The notes under the pieces: generated by a model
Told to the model about the DNA's origin: nothing
Database searches by the model: none
Seen by the model: the letters and a program-made list of their open reading frames with translations, nothing else
Shown: positions 53,687 through 61,017 of the stretch, in pieces
Position numbering within the stretch: position 1 is the first letter of the stretch
How the letters are laid out: the number at the start of each line of letters is the position of its first letter
Program-made: the position numbers and the translations under genes
From: an uncultured Poribacteria bacterium
GTDB taxonomy: Bacteria > Poribacteria > WGA-4E > WGA-3G
Direction: 5' to 3'
Length of the DNA stretch: 64,000 nucleotides
Assembly: GCA_958295855.1 (NCBI GenBank)
Contig: OY282383.1
Location: 626,481-690,480 of the forward strand

Positions 53687-53801
53687 TGAGGTAAAGCATC
53701 ATGAAAAGAGCATTGGTTTATATACTGGCACAAGTCCGAAGCGAGGTATCTATTTTAAGGCGTGGGGGAACATGCCTTTCCTGCGATATTGGGGGTTACT
53801 T

Positions 53802-55061
53802 ATGCATTTCAGATCTAAATACAAGGTGTTGTGTCTTCTCACGACACTTTTCTTCGCCTTGCTGAGTGCTTCACCTCTCGCATGGGGCCGATGTCGGGAC
53901 GGCTTCCCCCCACTCTCCATTGAAGAGAGACAAGTGCTTGAACGCATCAAAACAGAATGGGCAGGGGCTATAGCGTCCTCTGCCCCACTCTCCATTGAAT
54001 CCAGGCAAATGCTGGAACGCATTCAAACAGAGGTCGACGCATACACTGCACAGTTGAAAAGCGGCGACATTCAATTCTCGGTAACACTCCGCCAAAAACA
54101 CGGGGAAGATGAGCATCCCTCCCTCTTACAACTTTTAGGATCCGGATGGGACTTCCTATGGGACTCCCTGCTACACCCCAAAGAAGCGGAGAAATCCCCC
54201 GTGTATGAGGATATCGGCTATTGGCATATCACCTACAAGTTCGACGGCGATACCCAGTTTTTTGACGTTAAGGCACGGAAAAAGCGGGAAATAGACGGAG
54301 ACTATATCTTCATCCGAGCAAAAGACGGAAGACTATACTCGTTCTACCAGATCTGGCGGGAGACACACCACCAATATCTGATATACAAGGAGACATTGTA
54401 TATGCGGGACGGTGCGACATGGAAACCGTATGTCGAAACCTCAGGCGGTCCCGTTTTTGACAAAAGGTTCAGCCCTCGCTGGTGGATGGGGTTTTCACAG
54501 GCAGACACCTTTGAAAAGTTCATGCACCCATACAAACCGGTGCATGTCCAAACCGTTGAAATGGATGGTACCTCTCCTTACTATCTCCAAGCACACCGCA
54601 GCGGAAAAAGAGATCGATATGGATGTTCAACGTTTACACGTGACATCTGGCTGAATCCACAGAAAGATTTCCACGCGACTCGAATAGTGGAGTATCGAAA
54701 GAGTGCTGGGTTTGCATCGTATGAGGGAAGTTTCTGGCCCATCAGGCCGCGAGGACACGAACTTAGAGTAGGTATCGGTTATAACATCAAGACGTATCAA
54801 CTGGCACAGTATGAACCGGGCATCTGGTTTCCTAAAATCGTTACCGAAGTAGAAAAGGGGACTGGCATGTACATGTTTGACCTCTTTCCAGACACACCCG
54901 CTTCTAAATATCCGCAGATTGTGGTGTCATTTCTAAGCGATACACGTCTCCCCGAAAGGTTCCTTGAAGAAGCCCTACCCGAACCGAGGTTCAAGAGAGG
55001 CATGAAGGTACATCACGCGCGCTTTAACATCCCTGTGTCATTCCCTCACGCATTGCCATGA
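53802..55061 (+). CDS. Secreted protein of unknown function, LolA-like fold possible
   Basis: About 419 residues. Signal peptide KVLCLLTTLFFALLSASPLAWG. Residues about 33-70 hold a tandem repeat (PLSIEERQVLERIKTE / PLSIESRQMLERIQTE). The rest is beta-rich with many Tyr and Trp (WHITYKFDGDTQFFDV, YKETLYMRDGATWKPYV), as in outer-membrane lipoprotein carrier or sorting proteins, but no diagnostic motif is present. ATG 53802 is preferred over 53772 because it leads straight into the signal. A terminator follows. Confidence 0.7.
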   Translation: MHFRSKYKVLCLLTTLFFALLSASPLAWGRCRDGFPPLSIEERQVLERIKTEWAGAIASSAPLSIESRQMLERIQTEVDAYTAQLKSGDIQFSVTLRQKHGEDEHPSLLQLLGSGWDFLWDSLLHPKEAEKSPVYEDIGYWHITYKFDGDTQFFDVKARKKREIDGDYIFIRAKDGRLYSFYQIWRETHHQYLIYKETLYMRDGATWKPYVETSGGPVFDKRFSPRWWMGFSQADTFEKFMHPYKPVHVQTVEMDGTSPYYLQAHRSGKRDRYGCSTFTRDIWLNPQKDFHATRIVEYRKSAGFASYEGSFWPIRPRGHELRVGIGYNIKTYQLAQYEPGIWFPKIVTEVEKGTGMYMFDLFPDTPASKYPQIVVSFLSDTRLPERFLEEALPEPRFKRGMKVHHARFNIPVSFPHALP

Positions 55062-55062
55062 A

Positions 55063-55100
55063 TCGGGGCGTGACGGAACGACCCGAGACGGCCCTTTTTA
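55063..55100 (+). terminator. Terminator after the secreted-protein gene
   Basis: TCGGGGCGT..ACGACCCGA stem (one mismatch), then GGCCCTTTTTAATTTTT. Same segment as 48618-48660, where the stem is perfect. Confidence 0.8.
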
Positions 55101-55104
55101 ATTT

Positions 55105-55133
55105 TTGATATATTCCTGTATCTGTGCTATAAT
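55105..55133 (+). promoter_or_regulatory. Sigma-70-type promoter of the oxidoreductase gene
   Basis: TTGATA (55105-55110), 17 bp, TATAAT (55128-55133), about 35 bp before GAAGGAGC and the ATG at 55173. Confidence 0.85.
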
Positions 55134-55172
55134 AAGATATTTATACATGGAAAAAAGAAGGAGCTAGAGCAA

Positions 55173-56183
55173 ATGGCAGATACGATCAGAGGTGCCGTCA
55201 TCGGTTATGGGGCGGCGTTTAACATGGGCAAGGCACACGCAAATATGATGGAACACACGGATGGCATCACATGCGTAGCCGTGTGCGACATCGATGCCGC
55301 TCGGACAGAAGCAGCAAAAGCGGATTTCCCTGGCATCCGTACCTACAACAAGGTCGAAGAACTTTTGGCAGACGATGGCGTAGATCTCGTCGCTAACGTG
55401 CTGCCCCACAGCCTTCATTGCGCGCCGACCGTGGATAGCCTCAACGCAGGCAAGCATGTGATTGTTGAAAAACCGATGTGCGTCACGATTGCGGAAGCCA
55501 CCGAAATGATTACTACCGCCGAAGCAAACGCGGTCATGCTCTCGGTTCACCACAATCGGCGTTGGGATGCCGATTTTTGGACGCTCCGCGAACTCGTTCA
55601 CTCCGGCATCATCGGAAAAGTTTTTAACGTTGAGATGTGGGGCGGTGGCTACGGCAGACAGAATCCCGATTGGTGGCGGAGTGTCAAAGCCATCTCCGGC
55701 GGACAATTCTACGACTGGGGCGCACACTACCTGGACTGGTTACTGAATATCATCGAGGCACCGATGATTAACATCACCGGTTTCTATCAACCGAATCTCG
55801 TCTGGGACGATATTACGAACGAGGACCACGTCCAAGCGATTATCCGCTTCGCAGACGACACGATGGCGAACATCCAAATGTCTAACATCTCGAAAATTAG
55901 TGGGCCTCGGTGGAAACTGCTCGGCTCTCATGGCGCAATTGTCTCTGAAGGCGGACAATTTCAGGTGCTATCCGAAGTCGAGGGGCAACCGAAAGAGCAG
56001 AAGGTAGGCTGCCACGGAAGACCCGGGCCCGCCTACTATGAGAATATTGTCGCCCACTTAAACGATGGAACGCCGTTGCTCGTAACCCCAGAGTCCGCGC
56101 GGCGCGTTGTCGCTGTAATGGATTTGGCAGAAAAATCGTCTAAGACACATCAGGCAGAAACCGTGCCTTATGAGTTTGGGTAG
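55173..56183 (+). CDS. Gfo/Idh/MocA-family oxidoreductase
   Basis: 336 residues, NAD(P)-dependent sugar or cyclitol dehydrogenase. Rossmann motif VIGYGAAFNMGKAHANMM, then the EKP motif VIVEKPMCVTIAEA (about 104-117) and a C-terminal domain with NHRRWDADFW-like and GGQFYDWGAHYLDWLL segments carrying the catalytic Asp/His. Substrate unknown. AAGGAGCTAGAGCAA precedes the ATG, downstream of a clear promoter and an upstream terminator, so this is a single transcription unit. Confidence 0.9.
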   Translation: MADTIRGAVIGYGAAFNMGKAHANMMEHTDGITCVAVCDIDAARTEAAKADFPGIRTYNKVEELLADDGVDLVANVLPHSLHCAPTVDSLNAGKHVIVEKPMCVTIAEATEMITTAEANAVMLSVHHNRRWDADFWTLRELVHSGIIGKVFNVEMWGGGYGRQNPDWWRSVKAISGGQFYDWGAHYLDWLLNIIEAPMINITGFYQPNLVWDDITNEDHVQAIIRFADDTMANIQMSNISKISGPRWKLLGSHGAIVSEGGQFQVLSEVEGQPKEQKVGCHGRPGPAYYENIVAHLNDGTPLLVTPESARRVVAVMDLAEKSSKTHQAETVPYEFG

Positions 56184-56576
56184 GCGCGTAGTCGTTATCC
56201 GTTTTCGGTTTAAGGATTTATGTTCCTGGTTTCCTTTGGAAACCAGGAAATTAATACCAAGTTGCGCGTGAATGCACGTCGCATTTGGGCGTTTACGCCG
56301 CAAAAAGCAAGCAACTTTTTTATTTCTTACTTATGCGACGGGCATTCAATGCGTGTTGCCTTTGGAAGGGCAGGCACAAGGCGCTGCCCCTACAAAGCCG
56401 TTTTTGCGGCGTAATGGTATCGGTTTCCCCTGCTTTGCAGGGGTAATATACCACTGCGCCCATAAGCGACGTGCATCCGGCACAGCATCGCGACTCCCGC
56501 CCGCCCCTTTTCCTGCCGCTACAAAGCCGCGATGTGTCGCGCGTGGGAGATGCCTCCTACGGAAGAACCAAAATAT
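56184..56576. repeat. Repeat-filled gap between two dehydrogenase genes
   Basis: Inverted repeat CCTGGTTTCC..GGAAACCAGG (56225-56249), reversed family F (56275-56290), family E partial (56307-56330), family C variant (56368-56395), family A palindrome (56416-56452), family F (56455-56480) and GTGGGAGATGCCTCCTACGG. No gene. Confidence 0.8.
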
Positions 56577-57593
56577 ATGAAAACTGTCGTTTTTGAAAAA
56601 ATTCAGCAATTGCGTATACAGGATAAGCCGATTCCTTCGCTCCATCCCGGGGATGTACGCATCCAGATGGAGCTGTGCGGTATTTGTGCATCTGACCTCG
56701 CTGCACTCCGCGGCGATGTGTCAGACTATGCACCGCCAGTGGTGATGGGGCATGAACTGGCAGGCGTGGTTGTAGAGAGTCGCCACCCGGATGTCAAAAC
56801 TGGCGAACGGGTGACGCTCAACCCGATGCTTTCCTGCGGACACTGCACCTACTGCCAAAATGACCTGGATAAATACTGCAATACTATTGAAGGCATTGGA
56901 CACGACATTGACGGCGGCTACGCGGAATACGTACGGATGCCAAAACACGGCGTAGACACCGGCAAGCTTATCCGAGTGCCTGACAGCATCCTACCCGAAG
57001 AGCTGCTCTTTCTTGAACCTTTAGGTTGCTGCCTGAATGCGATGCGGGAAACCCTTTTCCAAAACTCCGTTGCCATTCTCGGCGCAGGCCCTATCGGATT
57101 GATGTTCACCCAACTGGCGAAACGGGCAGGCTTAGCAACTTATGTGCTGGAGCCGCTTCCACACCGCAGGGCTGTCGCAGAAAAAGTCGGAGCAGATGCT
57201 GCTTTTGATACCTCCCCTGACGCGGTTGCCCAACTCCGAGATATCAGCGATGGCGGCGTTGATACCGTCATCTCCGCAACAACAAACAATGCGTCAGCAA
57301 TTTCCCTCGCTTTTGAGAGTGTACGCAGAGGGGGATGCCTCAACTTCTTTGGACTGGCACCGGAAGGCGAGGAGCTCCGCATCAACCTCGAAGAATTTCA
57401 CTATGCCGGCCACAAACTGATGGCATCGTGGGCATTTTCCCGCGCCAGCCTTGAAGAATCGCGGCAACTCCTGATAGAGAAGGCACTTGATTTTGTGCCC
57501 TTGTTAACCGATCGCTTCCCAATCGCGCAAGGTTTAGCCGCGTTTGAGAATGCCGCCGCCCAGCGCGGAGTGAAGACTGCGTTGCATCCCTGA
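56577..57593 (+). CDS. Zinc-dependent alcohol/polyol dehydrogenase (MDR family)
   Basis: 338 residues, medium-chain dehydrogenase. Catalytic zinc ligands CGICASDLAAL and GHELAGVVV, structural zinc CGHCTYCQNDLDKYC, Rossmann SVAILGAGPIGLMFTQLAK. Likely a sorbitol/threonine-dehydrogenase-type enzyme on a sugar alcohol; substrate not fixed. ATG 56577 is chosen because upstream in-frame codons are repeat. Together with the oxidoreductase it may form a polyol/sugar pathway, but a 393-bp repeat block separates them. Confidence 0.88.
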   Translation: MKTVVFEKIQQLRIQDKPIPSLHPGDVRIQMELCGICASDLAALRGDVSDYAPPVVMGHELAGVVVESRHPDVKTGERVTLNPMLSCGHCTYCQNDLDKYCNTIEGIGHDIDGGYAEYVRMPKHGVDTGKLIRVPDSILPEELLFLEPLGCCLNAMRETLFQNSVAILGAGPIGLMFTQLAKRAGLATYVLEPLPHRRAVAEKVGADAAFDTSPDAVAQLRDISDGGVDTVISATTNNASAISLAFESVRRGGCLNFFGLAPEGEELRINLEEFHYAGHKLMASWAFSRASLEESRQLLIEKALDFVPLLTDRFPIAQGLAAFENAAAQRGVKTALHP

Positions 57594-57653
57594 GCAGCAA
57601 ACGGGTTCGTAGTCGCGCAATTCATTGCGATATTCATTTCGATAACGCATAAT

Positions 57654-57682
57654 TTGACAATTTGCCAAAAATGTATTATACT
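57654..57682 (+). promoter_or_regulatory. Sigma-70 promoter of the toxin-antitoxin remnant
   Basis: TTGACA (57654-57659), 17 bp, TATACT (57677-57682). The toxin ATG starts 7 bases later, so the message would be leaderless. Confidence 0.82.
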
Positions 57683-57688
57683 TAAGAT

Positions 57689-57823
57689 ATGCAAATTGTT
57701 ACCAGAGATGTCCGTAACTATATTACGCCAGAAGAAGGAACGCAACAGCGAGATATTGCGAGAGCTCAAAACTATTGGAATGAAGCAAGGAGCAGGAATA
57801 ATGAACATGGCAACGATACTTAA
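57689..57823 (+). pseudogene. HigB/RelE-type addiction-module toxin with internal deletion
   Basis: 44 codons. The start MQIVTRDVRNYITPE matches the N-terminus of addiction-module killer proteins (family usually about 100 residues). The rest, RDIARAQNYWNEARS, matches their C-terminal helix. The central catalytic part is missing, in frame. It overlaps the antitoxin start, as intact pairs do. The gene cannot make an active toxin. Confidence 0.75.
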
Positions 57824-58127
57824 GAACACTACCAGTTTCAGCGATGCCCTTCTCGAAGACCTGGCAGACCCGGAGTCTGCAATGTATTATCTGGAAGCAG
57901 CCCTATCAGACTATAAGGAAGACGGCGACTCGGCTGCACTCTGGATGGCAATGAAGGATGTCGTAGACGCGCAAGGCGGAATTGGAAAACTCGCCGAGCG
58001 GGCCAAGGTTAATTCGTAGCACCTCAACGATATACTTGCTTCAAAACCGAATCCGCGCTTGGAGAACTTGCAGAACATTCTCTCGGGATTAGGGTTCCGC
58101 CTCTGCTTGGAATTCGCAGACAACTAG
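57801..58127 (+). pseudogene. Addiction-module antidote (HigA-like) with in-frame stop
   Basis: ATG 57801 follows AAGGAGCAGGAATA. It reads SFSDALLEDLADPESAMYYLEAAL .. AQGGIGKLAERAKVNS, then TAG (58017-58019). The same frame continues HLNDILASKPNPRLENLQNILSGLGFRL to a TAG at 58125-58127. The natural protein is thus about 108 residues, with the stop replacing a residue inside the helix-turn-helix. The truncated product keeps the N-terminal part only. Confidence 0.85.
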
Positions 58128-58233
58128 GAACAATTAAAAAAGCATCTCGCAATAGTTACAAAACAGAACAAGGAGTGTATACCAACTTTTGGCTCGCAAG
58201 CTACGCCGGATGCACGTCGCATCTGGGCGCAGT

Positions 58234-58270
58234 GGTATATTACCCCTGCAAAGCAGGGGAAACTGATACC
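58234..58270. repeat. Family A palindrome with reversed family F
   Basis: GGTATATTACCCCTGC-AAA-GCAGGGG..GATACC, preceded by GATGCACGTCGCATCTGGGCG (58208-58228). Upstream of nfo. Confidence 0.85.
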
Positions 58271-58300
58271 ATTACACCGCAAAAGTTGCGATAAAAAAAT

Positions 58301-59164
58301 ATGATCCTCGGCGCACATGTGTCCGTTTCAGGCGGCTTACACAATGCTATCAAGAGTGGCGACGAACTCCACTGCGACGCAATCCAAATTTTCCTGCGGA
58401 ACCCGAACCAGTGGAAAGCCAAACCGCCGACCGCGGCGATACTCGAAAAATTTAGCACTGCATGGACAGAATCTCCTATTGCGGAGGTAATTGTTCACGA
58501 TATACACTTGAGCAATCTCGCCTCTCCGAAACCGGAGGTTCTCGAAAAATCACGAGCACAGTTTCGCGAACAGATGGAACTTGCACATGTGTTAGGGCTT
58601 CGTTACATCGTCACGCACCTCGGTGCACACCTCGGCGAAGGGGAAACAATCGGGTTAAAACGGCTAAGCGATAGCTTCGATGGGCTGTTTGAAAACGCCG
58701 AGGCACCGGATGTTATGGTGCTGCTTGAAACTACTGCTGGGCAAGGCACAAACCTCGGCTACCGCTTTGAACACCTGCGCGATGTTATCGGGATGTCAAA
58801 ATACCCGCATCGATTCGGCGTCTGTTTTGATACGTGTCATGTCTTCGCCGCCGGCTACGATATGCGCACCGAAGCCGATTGTGAAACGACTTTTGATCAG
58901 TTTGACCACGGCATCGGCTTGGACCGGTTAAAGGCATTTCATCTCAACGACGCAAAATCGGCATATCAGAGCTGCGTCGATCGGCACGAACACATTGGCG
59001 AAGGCGCTATCGGGGCGGCAGCATTTGCGTTTATTCTCAACGATGCTCGCTTTGCCGAAACACCGCTCATCATTGAAACACCGCAGATGAAAACGATGCA
59101 CAAGACGAATCTTGAGACTTTACGGGGTTTGGTGGCTTTTGACACCTTGAGCGGCGGAGATTAA
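58301..59164 (+). CDS. nfo: Endonuclease IV (AP endonuclease)
   Basis: 287 residues. TIM-barrel zinc enzyme that cuts at abasic sites. Seen: ILGAHVSVSGGLHNAI, CDAIQIFLRNPNQW, VTHLGAHLGEG, LLETTAGQGTNLGYRF, FGVCFDTCHVFAAGYD, FHLNDAKS..DRHEHIGEG and IIETPQ. The metal His and Glu/Asp residues are present. In the second motif HAPYL is replaced by HDIHL. Normal length. The stop codon overlaps the ribosome-binding site of the next small gene. Confidence 0.93.
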   Translation: MILGAHVSVSGGLHNAIKSGDELHCDAIQIFLRNPNQWKAKPPTAAILEKFSTAWTESPIAEVIVHDIHLSNLASPKPEVLEKSRAQFREQMELAHVLGLRYIVTHLGAHLGEGETIGLKRLSDSFDGLFENAEAPDVMVLLETTAGQGTNLGYRFEHLRDVIGMSKYPHRFGVCFDTCHVFAAGYDMRTEADCETTFDQFDHGIGLDRLKAFHLNDAKSAYQSCVDRHEHIGEGAIGAAAFAFILNDARFAETPLIIETPQMKTMHKTNLETLRGLVAFDTLSGGD

Positions 59165-59168
59165 AGAT

Positions 59169-59348
59169 TTGGGTATCGGTTTTTGGGAAGTTGCGTTTCT
59201 CATCCTCCTTTTCTTGGGAATAATCCTTATATCTCGTCTTGTCTCTCGCTTTCAGACGAAACGCATCTGTCCTGACTGTGGCTTGGCAATTCGCACGGAT
59301 ACGCCGACGTGTCCTTCGTGCGGGCGTAATTTTCCAACAAGGAGATAA
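59169..59348 (+). CDS. 59-residue membrane zinc-ribbon protein
   Basis: TTG start at 59169 with GGAG (59158-59161) upstream. One membrane segment (WEVAFLILLFLGIILISRLV), then a four-cysteine zinc ribbon CPDCGLAIRTDTPTCPSCG. It starts five bases after the nfo stop, and the next gene's ribosome-binding site overlaps its stop, so it lies in an operon. Function unknown; the fold is common in small membrane-bound assembly factors. Confidence 0.7.
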   Translation: MGIGFWEVAFLILLFLGIILISRLVSRFQTKRICPDCGLAIRTDTPTCPSCGRNFPTRR

Positions 59349-59352
59349 TATT

Positions 59353-59559
59353 GTGGCAAAAACAAAATTAAAAATCGGCGGTATGTCCTGTCAACATTGC
59401 GTCAAAACGGTGACAGATGCCTTGACAGAACTTGAGGGCGTTCAGCGTGCAAAGGTGAACCTACGCAAAGGTGAAGCGGTCGTGCATTTCTACGCATCGC
59501 GCATCACCCCTGCTAACCTCACGTCGGCAATAACGGAAGCAGGTTTCAAAGCATTGTAG
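59353..59559 (+). CDS. Heavy-metal-associated (CopZ-like) domain protein
   Basis: 68 residues, a single HMA ferredoxin-like domain with the metal motif GMSCQHC at about residues 10-16. It binds Cu(I) or another soft metal and may deliver it to a P-type ATPase, which is not nearby. GTG 59353 follows GGAGATAATATT. Four bases from the previous stop. Confidence 0.88.
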   Translation: MAKTKLKIGGMSCQHCVKTVTDALTELEGVQRAKVNLRKGEAVVHFYASRITPANLTSAITEAGFKAL

Positions 59560-59570
59560 ACATAGATATA

Positions 59571-59690
59571 AGGGTAGGCACAAGGCACTACCCCTACGGG
59601 AGGGTAGGCACAAGGCACTACCCCTACGGGAGGGTAGGCACAAGGCACTACCCCTACGGGAGGGTAGGCACAAGGCACTACCCCTACGGC
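59571..59690. repeat. Four tandem family C repeats, 30-bp period
   Basis: Units from 59571, 59601, 59631 and 59661, each AGGGTAGGCACAAGGCACTA plus CCCCTACGGG. Each unit is an imperfect inverted repeat. Located between the metal-binding gene and obg. Confidence 0.97.
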
Positions 59691-59715
59691 CTTCTGTGCA
59701 AGGAATGTCGAAAGA

Positions 59716-61017
59716 ATGGACACAGCAAGAATTCATGTCAAAGCAGGCAACGGAGGCAACGGATGCATCAGTTTTCGCCGAGAAAAATATGTCCCTCGCG
59801 GTGGCCCCGATGGCGGCAACGGTGGCGCCGGTGGCAATATCATCTTTACTGCCACATTGGGCATGAGCACGCTGATTGACTTCCGACATAACCCGATTCA
59901 GGTTGCTGAAAACGGGGCGCACGGCACCGGAAAGAAGAGAGACGGGGCAGATGGTGAAGATTGTATCATCAAAATCCCCGTTGGCACCATCATCAGGGCC
60001 TTGGAGACTGCGGAAATTCTCGCAGATTTAACAGAACCTGGCCAGCGCGTCGTCGTCGCTCGTGGCGGCATTGGTGGGAAAGGCAATTCTCGCTTTAAGA
60101 GCAGCACGTTTCAGGCACCGCGCGTTGCGGAAAAGGGAGAACCGGGTGAAGAACGCGACATAAGTTTGGAAGTCAAGCTCATCGCCGATGTTGGGTTGGT
60201 TGGCTATCCGAACGCCGGCAAATCCACGCTGTTGGCGCGCACCTCTGCCGCGACACCGAAAATTGCTGCCTATCCCTTCACGACGCTTAGCCCGAATTTA
60301 GGCGTTGTCCGCCTCAATCGAGAGCAGAATTTTGTCCTTGCAGACATCCCCGGGCTGATAGAGGGCGCGCATAAAGGCGCAGGATTGGGGCACCAATTTT
60401 TGCGGCACATTGAGCGAACCAAAATGCTGATTCATGTCATCGACCTCGGGGCCACAGATGGCCGCGACCCGATTAGTGATTATGAACAGCTGAACCTTGA
60501 ACTCGGCCACTACAACCCCATGCTGACGAAACTGCCGCAACTTATTGCCCTAAATAAGGTAGATATGCCGGAATCTAAGGCGAATGTGGCGCGCGTGCAG
60601 GCATATTTCGGGCAGCGGCCAGTTTTCCCCATATCGGCAATCACTGGCGATGGCGTGAACCGCCTCATGCACCAGGCCTACCGTTCCTTACAACACCTGG
60701 AATCCCTCACCCGAAAAGAGAATGTGGGAGAGGGTTGTAACCTCGAGACGACTGAGCCCGGGCTACCGCCAGAACCAAAAGCGCGGTTTGAACTCACCCA
60801 AACTGCGGAAGGCTTCGTTGTCAGCGGGGTAGAACCGCGCCGCGCTGTCGTGATGACGGATATGGAAAACGAACAAGCATTGATTTTACTTTATCGGAAG
60901 TTGAAAAAGATGGGCGTGATGAATGCACTCACCCGCGCGGGGGCAGTGGAAGGAGACACAGTCAAGATTGATGAATTTGAGTTCACCTATAGCCCAAAAG
61001 CGATGCAATCAAACTGA
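59716..61017 (+). CDS. obg: GTPase Obg/CgtA
   Basis: 433 residues, ribosome-associated GTPase in 50S assembly. Gly-rich Obg fold (1-158: KAGNGGNGCISFRREKYVPRGGPDGGNGG), G domain (about 159-330) with GYPNAGKST, FTTLSPNLG, DIPGLIEGAHKGAGLG and NKVDMPES, then the OCT C-terminal domain (about 355-433). Start ATG 59716 with GCAAGGAA upstream. The downstream proB overlaps or abuts it. Confidence 0.95.
   Translation: MDTARIHVKAGNGGNGCISFRREKYVPRGGPDGGNGGAGGNIIFTATLGMSTLIDFRHNPIQVAENGAHGTGKKRDGADGEDCIIKIPVGTIIRALETAEILADLTEPGQRVVVARGGIGGKGNSRFKSSTFQAPRVAEKGEPGEERDISLEVKLIADVGLVGYPNAGKSTLLARTSAATPKIAAYPFTTLSPNLGVVRLNREQNFVLADIPGLIEGAHKGAGLGHQFLRHIERTKMLIHVIDLGATDGRDPISDYEQLNLELGHYNPMLTKLPQLIALNKVDMPESKANVARVQAYFGQRPVFPISAITGDGVNRLMHQAYRSLQHLESLTRKENVGEGCNLETTEPGLPPEPKARFELTQTAEGFVVSGVEPRRAVVMTDMENEQALILLYRKLKKMGVMNALTRAGAVEGDTVKIDEFEFTYSPKAMQSN

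Noticed and set aside
53701..53865. Short ORF after paralog 5 as a secreted partner
   Set aside because: It has a weak start, no signal peptide and overlaps the beginning of the next gene; perhaps a remnant.
59571..59690. Possible CRISPR array (30-bp repeats)
   Set aside because: Tandem without spacers; same sequence dispersed elsewhere as family C.
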